Below, one piece after another: positions 40,722-48,456 of a stretch of 64,000 nucleotides of DNA. The translations under genes and the position numbers were made by a program. Location: contig URQW01000005.1 in NCBI GenBank assembly GCA_900550105.1, positions 1 through 64,000 of the forward strand, written 5' to 3'. The stretch comes from an uncultured Pelosinus sp. (GTDB lineage Bacteria; Bacillota; Negativicutes; UMGS1260). Numbering within the stretch: the first letter of the stretch is position 1; every line of letters starts with the position of its first letter. The notes beneath the pieces were generated by a model. That model was not told the origin of the DNA. It saw only the letters and a list, made by a program, of their open reading frames with translations, and did not search any database.

Positions 40722-41481
40722 GGTCTGCCTCCTGAGGAATCGCTAAAACAGGCTGATTCTCTAAATAATCCACAAGATTGTCTAAATCAACTGCTTCAGT
40801 AACAAAAAAGGCTCTGCCGCCTGAAGGACTACCAAAGCGTTTTAAGTGGGGCAATCGAAAATAACACTGGCTCGATCCTACATACCCTGTCGTATAGTCA
40901 GGATCATCAGACCAACATAGCTCGGCAACAACTCCAGGCGCCGCCTGAACTTTTGAAGCCAAAACCAGCGCCTCTCTAACATGAAGATTCGTAAGCCCCT
41001 GCTCCGCTAAAAACTTCTCATAAAGCGGCCCGTCAGCCACATCCATAGCGCTAACCCGAACGCCTCGCTTAGCAAAAGAATCAAGGCGTCGTCCGTCAAC
41101 CGCTGACAAGATCATCGCCCCGCGCATGCTATCAGGTAAAGCTGCCAGAGCTTCCATTCCCTTATAAGCCGCTCGCTCAGTCACACCAGCTTGAACTAGC
41201 GCTAAAATCGCCTGTTCGCGCCCTTGTTCAATCGTTGCCGCTTTCCCAGTAACAATCGGCAAAAGCGCAATTTCCTGGATTTGTGGTTGCTCAATGCCTT
41301 CGATCTTCAGATTAATAAAATCGGCGGCACCGCGACTATGACGGAAAGCCCGCTCAATCATCGCCAGCGCCGCCTGCTTCACAACTTCTTCACGGACAAT
41401 CCGTTCGGCGCCTGATATATGACGTCCGCCCATTTCGTGCGACCCACCTTGAGCCGAACGCATCTTAACGCTGTATAACAT
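40705..41481 (-). CDS. bioW: 6-carboxyhexanoate-CoA ligase
   Basis: A 258-residue enzyme that activates pimelate with ATP and CoA to pimeloyl-CoA, the entry step of biotin synthesis in several Firmicutes. The standard start MLYSVKMRSAQ, the segment HISGAERIV, and the C-terminal GYVGSSQCYFRLPHLKRFGSPSGGR (quoted in part: GYVGSSQCYFRLP) mark the family. ATG 41481, nine bases after AGAGGG, was chosen; the frame open to 41607 lies inside the preceding gene. It overlaps that gene by 17 bp. Confidence 0.95.
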   Translation of the reverse strand: MLYSVKMRSAQGGSHEMGGRHISGAERIVREEVVKQAALAMIERAFRHSRGAADFINLKIEGIEQPQIQEIALLPIVTGKAATIEQGREQAILALVQAGVTERAAYKGMEALAALPDSMRGAMILSAVDGRRLDSFAKRGVRVSAMDVADGPLYEKFLAEQGLTNLHVREALVLASKVQAAPGVVAELCWSDDPDYTTGYVGSSQCYFRLPHLKRFGSPSGGRAFFVTEAVDLDNLVDYLENQPVLAIPQEADHEKIR

Positions 41482-41956
41482 GCTCATAAGCCCTCTCTGT
41501 TTCCCGACGAACCCGCCGCAACAATAAGGTAAGCGGCCAAGCCGCAATCGCCGTATAAACCATGCCTGGTACAGCAGCAAACACAACGGCCCAAGCTGCC
41601 TGCCCAATCACCAACATCAACGTCAATCTTGCCGCAAACGAAGCGATAGGCCCAGCTATAGCAACAGTAATAAAGGAGGTTCCACCAAGTGCCAACACCG
41701 CGCCTACTGTTAGGCGAAAGAGTAGTGCAATCGTCGTATTAAATATAGTTTGCGTCCCCAATAGCAGCATGGCTAAACTTGCCAAAACCCCCGCTAAAAA
41801 ATACCGTCGAAAACCATAGACAGCGCAAACGGCTACCGCTAAAGGCGCTGACAATTGAAATTCCGTTCCTGGTAGAATGCCCGGCAGCTTTAACGAACCA
41901 GATACCGCAATAAGCGCCGCCAAAAGTGCTGTGACTGTCATATCCTGTACTCGCAT
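41465..41956 (-). CDS. small membrane protein at the head of the biotin operon, possible ECF S component
   Basis: A 163-residue protein with five or so predicted membrane helices and few charged residues (ALLAALIAVSG, LAVAVCAVYGF, LAGVLASLAMLLLG, VAIAGPIASFAAR, WAVVFAAVPGMVYTA). Size and topology fit the substrate-binding S component of an energy-coupling-factor transporter. It does not look like a typical BioY to me. Position directly before bioW, behind the BirA boxes, suggests uptake of biotin or of the BioW substrate pimelate. ATG 41956 was chosen because the first BirA box (42018-42047) covers the region around a possible earlier start at 42016. The ribosome site is weak. Confidence 0.6.
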   Translation of the reverse strand: MRVQDMTVTALLAALIAVSGSLKLPGILPGTEFQLSAPLAVAVCAVYGFRRYFLAGVLASLAMLLLGTQTIFNTTIALLFRLTVGAVLALGGTSFITVAIAGPIASFAARLTLMLVIGQAAWAVVFAAVPGMVYTAIAAWPLTLLLRRVRRETERAYEHVIQR

Positions 41957-42017
41957 AATTTTTCTTTGGCCGCCTTTCCCACATGAATAATATGAAATAA
42001 ACCTTTGTAGCAACATA

Positions 42018-42047
42018 CGTAAACCAAATAAAATTAATAGGTTAACA
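42018..42047 (-). promoter_or_regulatory. BirA box of the biotin operon (proximal)
   Basis: On the minus strand TGTTAACC, 14 bases, GGTTTACG. This fits the Gram-positive BirA consensus TTGTTAACC-N14/15-GGTTAACAA at nearly every position. It lies 62 bp upstream of the first gene, so biotinyl-AMP-loaded BirA should repress the operon. Confidence 0.8.
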
Positions 42048-42102
42048 TTAAATCGAAAGAAAAACCGCTGCCGCGATAAAAATCGCCAAAGCTACGCCGC
42101 AA

Positions 42103-42134
42103 CGGTTAACTTATTATTTTTATTCAGTTTACAA
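42103..42134 (-). promoter_or_regulatory. second BirA-box-like dyad (distal)
   Basis: On the minus strand TTGTAAACT, 14 bases, AGTTAACCG. The left arm fits the BirA consensus well and the right arm in its core. Eighty-five bases separate it from the same point of the proximal box, close to eight helical turns. Confidence 0.5.
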
Positions 42135-42187
42135 TTATCACTATACTGCAAAATTCACCAAAAGTAAAGGCAAAGAATTCAGACGAA

Positions 42188-42991
42188 TCAAAGATCCAAT
42201 ACATATTTTTCTATAGCTTTAGCAACGCCATCATTGTCATTCGTGTCGGTAACCGCCTGAGCAATCGCTTTCACGGCCGAAGCGCCATTTCCCATAGCAA
42301 CCCCCCAGCCGGCAAAAGAAATCATATCTGTATCATTGAGCGAATCTCCCAACGCCATCACTTCTTCTTGCGAAATAGAGAATCGTTTGGCCAAGAAATC
42401 TAGAGCTGCCCCTTTATTGACTGCGGCATGCATAATTTCGACATAGCCAGGCTGAGAGCTTGTTGCGTAAATCTCGCCAGGATACAAACGATGTAATTCA
42501 TCAATGACGCTTGCCACCTGCTGTTCTCCCACCATGCCCAAAAGCTTTGTAGGCGCTTTAGCAAGCCGATAGAGATCCTTGCCGATCGCTACCGCCTCTA
42601 CCTTTACGCGACTAGCATAGGTCTTGGCAATCGCATTAAGCTGATCCACATAGAGTTTATCATCAGCATAGGCTTGGATATACCAGCCTTTATCTTGAAA
42701 CAAAGTAAGAATTTCTTTGGCAATCGGGCTAGGAATCGGCTGATGATAAAGAACCTCCCCTGATAAAGCGGATTGGATCAAAGCGCCATTATAAGTGATC
42801 AAAGGAACATCGAGTCCGATCTGCTTGGCAAAGATCACCGCAGAAGCAAACATTCTGCCTGTAGCTATGGTAACAACTACATCCTTGGCCACAGCACTTT
42901 GCAGCGCTGCAATCGTCCGCGGCGATACTGTCAGATTTTCTTGCAATAACGTTCCGTCTAAATCAATCGCCACAAGGCGAATTTTCGGCAT
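42188..42991 (-). CDS. Cof-type HAD phosphatase
   Basis: A 267-residue member of the Cof/YidA subfamily (IIB cap) of HAD phosphatases, which act on sugar phosphates, flavin mononucleotide or similar small metabolites. The nucleophile motif is AIDLDGTLL (D at 8 and 10). Motif II lies in VVTIATGRM and motif IV in MALGDSLNDTDMISFAG. ATG 42991 with AGAGGGG six bases upstream gives MPKIRLVAIDLDG. Just upstream lies a duplicated GGTATGTACC element. The substrate is unknown. Confidence 0.88.
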   Translation of the reverse strand: MPKIRLVAIDLDGTLLQENLTVSPRTIAALQSAVAKDVVVTIATGRMFASAVIFAKQIGLDVPLITYNGALIQSALSGEVLYHQPIPSPIAKEILTLFQDKGWYIQAYADDKLYVDQLNAIAKTYASRVKVEAVAIGKDLYRLAKAPTKLLGMVGEQQVASVIDELHRLYPGEIYATSSQPGYVEIMHAAVNKGAALDFLAKRFSISQEEVMALGDSLNDTDMISFAGWGVAMGNGASAVKAIAQAVTDTNDNDGVAKAIEKYVLDL

Positions 42992-43002
42992 AAAAACCCC
43001 TC

Positions 43003-43039
43003 TTTTCTTGGTATGTACCATTTTTTCTTGGTATGTACC
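43003..43039. repeat. two 17-bp direct repeats with GGTATGTACC core
   Basis: TTTTCTTGGTATGTACC occurs at 43003-43019 and again at 43023-43039, identical and exactly 20 bp apart. Each core has matching GGTA/TACC arms. The spacing of two helical turns in the leader of the HAD gene looks like a regulator-binding site, but I cannot name the regulator. Confidence 0.55.
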
Positions 43040-43086
43040 CTCTTTTGTTCGTCATGCCGAAAAAGAACTCCTGTTATGGCTTCCGA

Positions 43087-44790
43087 TTAGAGTTTAAACT
43101 TCTCTACAATCTGCCGCATAGACATTGCTAAATTCGCCAAATCAGCAGCACTGCTATTAATCTCTTCCATCCCCCGACTTTGCTGATGAGCCGTTTGCGC
43201 AACTTGATCAGCACTGGTAGCCGCAACAGCAGCTATTGAGCTAATGCTTTCCACATTCTGCACCATCGACTGCGTCCCTTGGGCCGTTTCCGCAACAGAC
43301 AAAGCAATATGGCCAATTCCCTTTTGAACATCGGCTAGCCGCTGTAGAATACTTTCAAAGCCTTTTTGCGTATCAATTGCCGATACCTGCCCCTGTTCAG
43401 CTTCCTTCGTACTTTCTTTGACTGCCGTAACGGCATAGGCGATTTTCTCACTCATTTGACTAATAATATCACCAATATCCTTCGTCGCCTCAGAGCTTTG
43501 TTCCGCTAATCTCCGCACTTCTTCCGCGACCACAGCAAAACCGCGACCTGCTTCTCCAGCTCTAGCAGCTTCAATGGCCGCATTTAAAGCGAGCAGATTC
43601 GTCTGTCCAGCTATTTGGTCAATGACGCTAACTATACCACGGATTTTTTCCGATCCCGTCGATAAGTCAGCCGCTACTGTATCGATTTCTTGCATTTTAT
43701 TACTAATAGATTCGTTTTGTTCCACGACGCGTCGCAACATTCCCATACCTTGCGAAGCTGCTTCGGCCGTTGTCTTAGTGCTCTGATCGACTTCATTGGC
43801 ACCATGACGAATCGTCTCTGCCCCTGCTGAGATTTCTTCCAATGTTGCCGACATAGTATGGATACTATCGGCATTTTTCACTGAACCTACAGCAATTTGA
43901 TCAATACTTTGTGCAATCAAAGCTACCGAGCGCATTTGTTCCGTCACCGTAGCGCTAAGTTCTTCGCTAGCAGCAGCCAACTGTTCACTATTGCTATGAA
44001 TCTGTTTGACAAACCCCTTTAAAGACTCACGCATAGAATTACCAATGCGACCAATATCGCCTAATTCATCATTACGAATAATAGGAATCGGATTGCCTGA
44101 TAAATTCAATTGACCGACCTGCTCAAGATTACGACAGACACGATCAAGACGCGTTGATAAATGACGACTGTATAAAAAGATCAGCAAAATAACCACAACG
44201 AGAATAACGCCGCTCAAAATTGCTGCTATCTGGCTATTTCTCTCGGAAGAAGTCACGATTTTTTGACCTTGGCTTACCAAATAAACTTGCTGCGCTTCCG
44301 CTAATTTCGCAAATCCTGCATCAATTTCCGTAACGGCGTTACGCCCTTCGCCAGTCAAAGCAAGCCAATTAGGCGCATTACTTTTTCTTGCCGGAATCAT
44401 CCGTTTATCCGCATAATCTATATACCACTCTAAGGCCTTTTGTATTTTTTCGCCCTCACTTTTTCGTTCCGGCGCAGTGACGGTCTGATTATATTCCTTA
44501 ATTAAATCCAAACTTTTCACGATACTATCGCGATAGTTTTTTTCATAAACAGCCATCCCATCAGGATAAAACAGAAAGCCTCTCATATTAAGTAAAGCCC
44601 GCGTAAACTCTGTATGACCGCTTTTTATCGTCGCAAGGTCTACTGCCGTACGATTGACAATCACATCAGCTTCCCGTCCCGCTTGACGAAACTCTAACAA
44701 AGTAAATCCTAAAATGCCCATAAACAAAACAACCACTACAGTAAACATTAAAGTAAGCTGCATCCCCATTGAAAACCGAACATTCCCCAT
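43087..44790 (-). CDS. methyl-accepting chemotaxis protein
   Basis: A 567-residue transmembrane chemoreceptor. TM1 is at about 10-33 and the external four-helix-bundle (4HB) sensor domain at about 34-185. TM2 is at about 187-210, HAMP at about 211-265, and the long cytoplasmic signalling coiled coil at about 280-560. The tip that binds CheA/CheW is conserved (IAGQTNLLALNAAIEAARAG, then GRGFAVVAEEVRRLAEQS). The ligand is unknown. ATG 44790 behind GGGGGAC gives MGNVRFSMGMQ. No other chemotaxis gene is nearby. Confidence 0.95.
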   Translation of the reverse strand: MGNVRFSMGMQLTLMFTVVVVLFMGILGFTLLEFRQAGREADVIVNRTAVDLATIKSGHTEFTRALLNMRGFLFYPDGMAVYEKNYRDSIVKSLDLIKEYNQTVTAPERKSEGEKIQKALEWYIDYADKRMIPARKSNAPNWLALTGEGRNAVTEIDAGFAKLAEAQQVYLVSQGQKIVTSSERNSQIAAILSGVILVVVILLIFLYSRHLSTRLDRVCRNLEQVGQLNLSGNPIPIIRNDELGDIGRIGNSMRESLKGFVKQIHSNSEQLAAASEELSATVTEQMRSVALIAQSIDQIAVGSVKNADSIHTMSATLEEISAGAETIRHGANEVDQSTKTTAEAASQGMGMLRRVVEQNESISNKMQEIDTVAADLSTGSEKIRGIVSVIDQIAGQTNLLALNAAIEAARAGEAGRGFAVVAEEVRRLAEQSSEATKDIGDIISQMSEKIAYAVTAVKESTKEAEQGQVSAIDTQKGFESILQRLADVQKGIGHIALSVAETAQGTQSMVQNVESISSIAAVAATSADQVAQTAHQQSRGMEEINSSAADLANLAMSMRQIVEKFKL

Positions 44791-45027
44791 AATTAGTCCC
44801 CCTACCCTGTAATTTTCCCACATTTTTCTATTTTTCTCTTTTTTCTACTTTATCTAATTTCATTTTATTATTTACAACATTATTTTACAAGAGACTATTG
44901 ACTGAAAATTTTGCAGTCCAAAATATCTGCTATAAAACAATAGGACCATTTGATACCGCAATGATTGGAATACGATGGAGAAGCCGCAACCTTTCCTATT
45001 TGAAGCCATAGTAGTCATATTTTAGCT

Positions 45028-45072
45028 GACTTAGAAAAGAAATTTTGCTTATTCCTAAGTCTATAGTAAAAT
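45028..45072 (+). promoter_or_regulatory. promoter and dyad upstream of the RpiR gene
   Basis: TTGCTT (45045-45050) and TAAAAT (45067-45072) are 16 bases apart. An inverted repeat GACTTAG (45028-45034) / CTAAGTC (45055-45061) brackets the -35 box. It is a plausible self-operator of the downstream RpiR regulator; this is inference. Confidence 0.5.
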
Positions 45073-45105
45073 AAAAAGTATATTTTCTTGTTCGGAGGCG
45101 CTATC

Positions 45106-45963
45106 ATGAAAGATCAATCAAAATCAGCTTGCTTACTGCGTATTCGCAGCGTCTTCCATAATCTAACCAAGGCGGAACAAAAATCAGCCCAATTTATTCT
45201 TGATCACCCTGCCGATATTATCCATATGACAATTACCGAACTAGCCGAAACAATCGAGACGGCAGAATCAACGATTTTCCGACTTTGCAAAAAAGTAGGT
45301 TTCTCCGGTTACCAGCAATTCAAAATTGCCTTGGCTAGCGACTTATATACGCCCTTTGAATCGCTTGTCAATGAAGTTGAATTGTCAGATTCTGTTTTAG
45401 AGATTGCCGGCAAGGTCTTTCAACAAATTGCCGAAGGACTGCAGGATACCTTAAAACTCATGGAAGAACCAGCGATGAGTAAAGCCATTGCCGCTTTAGC
45501 ACAAGCTCGTCGCATTGATGCTTATGGTTGTGGCGGTTCTGCTGTAATCGCTGCTGACATTGAACACCGATTTATGCGGTTTGGCGGCGCCGTACGAGCA
45601 TATGCCGATCCGCATATGCAGTTAGCTTCAGCATCACTCTTACAAGCAGGCGATGTAGTCCTTGCCATTTCCCACAGCGGTTCCAATCAAGACATCCTCT
45701 CTGCCGCCGCCTGTGCCAAAGAAAGCGGTGCAACAATCATTGCTCTGACAAGTCACATGCGCTCGCCTTTATCGCTGCTTGCTCATATTTCGCTGTATGG
45801 CATGTCACGCGAGGTAAAATACCGCTCAGAAGCCATGTCCTCGCGGCTCATTCACCTCGCAATTATTGATGTCTTATATGTGGGCGTTATGTTGCTGCAA
45901 CAAGATACGATTACTGATAATATGGAAAAAGTCCGTAAAGCCATTGCAATGAGACGCCTCTAA
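45106..45963 (+). CDS. MurR/RpiR-family transcriptional regulator
   Basis: A 285-residue regulator with an N-terminal helix-turn-helix (1-77, ITELAETIETAESTIFRLCKKVGFSGYQ, quoted here as two parts: ITELAETIETAEST and IFRLCKKVGFSGYQ). A C-terminal SIS domain (about 120-245, AYGCGGSAVIAADIEHRF, AISHSGSNQDILSAA) binds sugar phosphates. The family controls genes of hexosamine, ribose or sialic-acid use. No such operon is adjacent, so the target is unknown. ATG 45106 behind CGGAGG is used. A long hairpin starts two bases after its stop. Confidence 0.9.
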   Translation: MKDQSKSACLLRIRSVFHNLTKAEQKSAQFILDHPADIIHMTITELAETIETAESTIFRLCKKVGFSGYQQFKIALASDLYTPFESLVNEVELSDSVLEIAGKVFQQIAEGLQDTLKLMEEPAMSKAIAALAQARRIDAYGCGGSAVIAADIEHRFMRFGGAVRAYADPHMQLASASLLQAGDVVLAISHSGSNQDILSAAACAKESGATIIALTSHMRSPLSLLAHISLYGMSREVKYRSEAMSSRLIHLAIIDVLYVGVMLLQQDTITDNMEKVRKAIAMRRL

Positions 45964-45964
45964 G

Positions 45965-46033
45965 AGGAGGAAGGGTTTCGTAACGCGTCAACGTTAGCAC
46001 TTGACTTCCGCTTTTACGAAATCCCTTCCTCCT
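45965..46033. repeat. long hairpin with conserved loop core, copy 1
   Basis: Arms AGGAGGAAGGGTTTCGTAA (45965-45983) and its complement (46014-46033, one bulged base) enclose a 30-nt loop. Positions 45992-46013 of the loop are identical, in reverse orientation, to 57313-57334 in copy 2. On the minus strand the core reads from AAGCGGAAGT to TGCTAACG. It follows the RpiR stop codon directly but has no U tract, so it is not a simple terminator. Confidence 0.75.
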
Positions 46034-46075
46034 TGCCTATCTATAAAATTTGAGAAGGGGTTCGTGGCGCATAGC

Positions 46076-46123
46076 AAAGAAAAAGGCACCTATTTTCGCA
46101 AGAAAATAAGTGCCTTTTTCTTT
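46076..46123. terminator. bidirectional terminator
   Basis: A long stem (AAAGAAAAAGGCAC-TATTTTC and its complement, one mismatch) has a GCAA loop. T-rich ends on both strands let it end both the RpiR transcript (plus) and the small membrane-protein transcript (minus). Confidence 0.85.
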
Positions 46124-46125
46124 GT

Positions 46126-46632
46126 TTATTTTTTAAAAAGTGTTTTGACGCCAAAAACTAGTACAACGGCGACCCCGAAAAACATTAGTGCAATCGAAGG
46201 GGCGGCCAATAAATGAATGGTTGCTTTCGCCGCAGGTATACTCCCGACGACAGGAGCCTGAAAAGCGACTAAGAGCCAGGAGCAAGCATAGCCTAGTCCG
46301 CCTAAACCAAGTGCCAAGGAAGCCCATTTCTTCATTTGCTCGCCTACATTCAAACAAGCCAAAACAAAATTTAAAATCAGCATGGCCGTACCAATAGCGG
46401 CGCCATGTAAATGTGCTCGCAACAACATTCGCCAGCACCGATCCACAAGCGCAGTAATTTTCTGCGGATCATTTTGGTAAAGTGTTGCCAAGCCAGGCTG
46501 GGCCAATTCTTTCCAGTAATGCTTTATTGCTTCTTCTGCCCCACCCATAATAACACCAATAGAGAAGCCAAATAAAATAGTTAATATAGCTAGCAAGCTT
46601 CCCCATCTAACACTTTTTAATTTTTCTTCCAC
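46126..46632 (-). CDS. small integral membrane protein of unknown function
   Basis: A 168-residue protein with four predicted membrane helices (about 12-30, 72-92, 102-122 and 138-162). It has a paired-histidine motif RAHLHGAAIGTAML in or near the second helix, which could bind haem or metal. I do not recognise the family. It stands alone between a strong terminator and an AT-rich gap. Confidence 0.7.
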   Translation of the reverse strand: MEEKLKSVRWGSLLAILTILFGFSIGVIMGGAEEAIKHYWKELAQPGLATLYQNDPQKITALVDRCWRMLLRAHLHGAAIGTAMLILNFVLACLNVGEQMKKWASLALGLGGLGYACSWLLVAFQAPVVGSIPAAKATIHLLAAPSIALMFFGVAVVLVFGVKTLFKK

Positions 46633-46720
46633 TCTTTCTTCTCTCCTTCACACATTCCATAAACTATTTATGGTCAAAACAGCGTGATACTAATTAGAAA
46701 TATTTCTAAAATATTCTAAA

Positions 46721-46748
46721 AAAAGGTTCTGCTGCTGCAGAACCTTTT
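46721..46748 (-). terminator. terminator of rubredoxin gene
   Basis: A perfect 12-bp stem (AAAAGGTTCTGC / GCAGAACCTTTT) with a 4-nt loop starts nine bases past the rubredoxin stop and is followed by a run of T on the minus strand. Confidence 0.88.
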
Positions 46749-46757
46749 GTATAACTA

Positions 46758-46919
46758 CTATTCTTGTTTTTCAAACTGATCTTTGCCTACGCCGCAGAGA
46801 GGACATACCCAATCATCTGGAAGGCTATCGAAAGTTGTTCCTGGTGCTAAACCGTTATCAGGATCACCAGCTGCTTCATCATAAACATAACCGCAAACTA
46901 CGCATACATACTTTGCCAT
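46758..46919 (-). CDS. rubredoxin
   Basis: A 53-residue iron-only electron carrier. The four iron-binding cysteines are C6 and C9 (YVCVVCGYVYD) and C39 and C42 (WVCPLCGVGKDQF), the canonical rubredoxin pattern. The start is ATG 46919 behind AAAGGAG. In anaerobes such proteins feed electrons to rubrerythrin, oxygen reductases or superoxide reductase; none of these is in the window. It is a monocistronic gene with its own terminator. Confidence 0.97.
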   Translation of the reverse strand: MAKYVCVVCGYVYDEAAGDPDNGLAPGTTFDSLPDDWVCPLCGVGKDQFEKQE

Positions 46920-46995
46920 ATTAGTAAACACTCCTTTTTCTTTTCGCTATTTAATATTATGAAGATATTATTATTTTACCATACAAATTCTCAGA

Positions 46996-47787
46996 TTACC
47001 AGTTTCTGTTTGAGCCACCGCCGCCGCCGCTGCCACCGCCATAGCCGCCGCCGCTGCCACCGCCATAGCCGCCTCCGCCGGAGCCGCCGCCAAAACCACC
47101 ACCGCCGCCGCGTCGAAATAAAATAGATAAGATCATCCCAGTTATAAAACCGCCAAAAAATACCCAGTCACTTACCAAAAGCAGCACTAGCAAGGCAATA
47201 CCGGCAATTTGCAGCCATTCGGGAATATTCGTACTGTTTGTCTGCTGCGCCGTGCTGTGAGCGCGCGCTTCTGGTCGGGCAATATCTACATTGTACTCTT
47301 TCGCCGTTTCGCCGATGATAGCAAAATAGCCATTCAAAATTCCTTGCTCATATTGATTATTTTTAAAATAAGGAATCATATACTCATCTTGAATGCGCCC
47401 GGTTTTTCCGTCAGGCAACGCGCCCTCCAGACCATAACCGACTTCAATGCGCGATTGCCGATCATTTACCGCCACAAGCAAGACTACACCATTATTTAAT
47501 TTCTTATCGCCAATACCCCACTGTCGTAAAAAAGCAAGGCCCAGTTCGTCAATGGCTTGTCCTTCTGTCGATTTTAAGGTAACCACAACAACCTGAGCCT
47601 TTGTTTTCGCTGCTAGTCTTGCCCCGACTTCATTGATTTTATTCTTTGCTTCCGCCCCTAAAACGCCAGCGTAATCCTGTACGTAAATGCTTGATGTCGG
47701 CGCAGGCGGAATGGCAACCTGCGCCGCTGCCAGCGAAGGCAAAAGCAAGCTTGTAAGAAGCAGTAATCCGATAAGCCATTTCTTCAA
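46996..47787 (-). CDS. TPM-domain membrane protein with glycine-rich tail
   Basis: A 263-residue exported protein. It has a signal peptide (1-22), a TPM domain (about 35-155, VYVQDYAGVLGAEAKNKI-like start, QVVVVTLKST, RIEVGYGLEGALPDGKTGRI), and a membrane helix (about 188-210). The tail of about 40 residues is almost only glycine, serine and tyrosine (FGGGSGGGGYGGGSGGG). TPM proteins have been linked to membrane stress and photosystem repair; the bacterial role is unclear. It lies 14 bp after lemA, its usual partner. At the DNA level the tail is a 24-bp tandem repeat. Confidence 0.9.
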   Translation of the reverse strand: MKKWLIGLLLLTSLLLPSLAAAQVAIPPAPTSSIYVQDYAGVLGAEAKNKINEVGARLAAKTKAQVVVVTLKSTEGQAIDELGLAFLRQWGIGDKKLNNGVVLLVAVNDRQSRIEVGYGLEGALPDGKTGRIQDEYMIPYFKNNQYEQGILNGYFAIIGETAKEYNVDIARPEARAHSTAQQTNSTNIPEWLQIAGIALLVLLLVSDWVFFGGFITGMILSILFRRGGGGGFGGGSGGGGYGGGSGGGYGGGSGGGGGSNRNW

Positions 47788-47801
47788 GCTAATCGCCTCA
47801 C

Positions 47802-48359
47802 TTAAAATTGAACTTTCGGCACCTCTTTTGCTCCTTCATCAGCCTTGAAGTACTCTTTCGGCATAAAGCCCATCATTCCGGCAAAAATACTGGTCGGCAA
47901 AGTACGGATTTTCGTATTATAAAGCTGTACCGAATCATTGTAGTCCTTGCGAGCTACAGCAATCCGATTCTCTGTGCCGCTTAACTCATCCATTAACTGC
48001 CGGAAATTTTTATCAGCTTTTAAATTCGGGTAGTTTTCCGCCACAACCAAAAGTCTGCTTAAAGCCCCGTTTAATTCACCATTTGCCGCCGCTTTCGCTG
48101 CCGGTCCCTGTGCGCCGCCTAATTTGGCACGCGCATCAGCTACTGCTTGAATCGCGCTTTGTTCATGAGCTGCATAGCCTTTGACTGTATTCACTAAGTT
48201 GGGGATAAGATCACTGCGGCGCTGTAATTGATTTTCAATCTGGCTCCACTTTCCATTTACATTTTCATTCAGATTGACCAAACCGTTATAGCTTGACACA
48301 GATCCAATGAGCAGTAAAACAATGCCCCCGATTACAACCCATAATGTTTTATTTTGCAT
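47802..48359 (-). CDS. lemA: LemA family protein
   Basis: A 185-residue protein with one N-terminal membrane helix (about 6-24) and a long helical bundle. The family motifs are YNGLVNLNENVNGKWSQIENQLQRR (in part: LNENVNGKWSQIENQLQRR), LIPNLVNTVKGYA, and the C-terminal YN-rich part NDSVQLYNTKIRTLPTSIFAG. The exact function is unknown; it is a membrane-associated partner of TPM-domain proteins. It precedes the TPM gene and is probably co-transcribed with it. Confidence 0.93.
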   Translation of the reverse strand: MQNKTLWVVIGGIVLLLIGSVSSYNGLVNLNENVNGKWSQIENQLQRRSDLIPNLVNTVKGYAAHEQSAIQAVADARAKLGGAQGPAAKAAANGELNGALSRLLVVAENYPNLKADKNFRQLMDELSGTENRIAVARKDYNDSVQLYNTKIRTLPTSIFAGMMGFMPKEYFKADEGAKEVPKVQF

Positions 48360-48456
48360 TGACCAAAGCCCCCTCGACTTTCTGATTTGTTATCAAATAC
48401 CAAATAATTGTTGGTACTTTCATTTTACTACGTCTGTCCCAAAAAACAAAAGCTTT

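Noticed and set aside
44824..45027. Sigma-54 promoter or small RNA before the RpiR gene
   Set aside because: No GG-N10-GC type -24/-12 element and no stable stem-loop with a U tract was found.
46133..46438. Cysteine/arginine-rich frame inside the small membrane protein gene
   Set aside because: It is a shifted frame of the four-helix protein with poor composition and no start signal.
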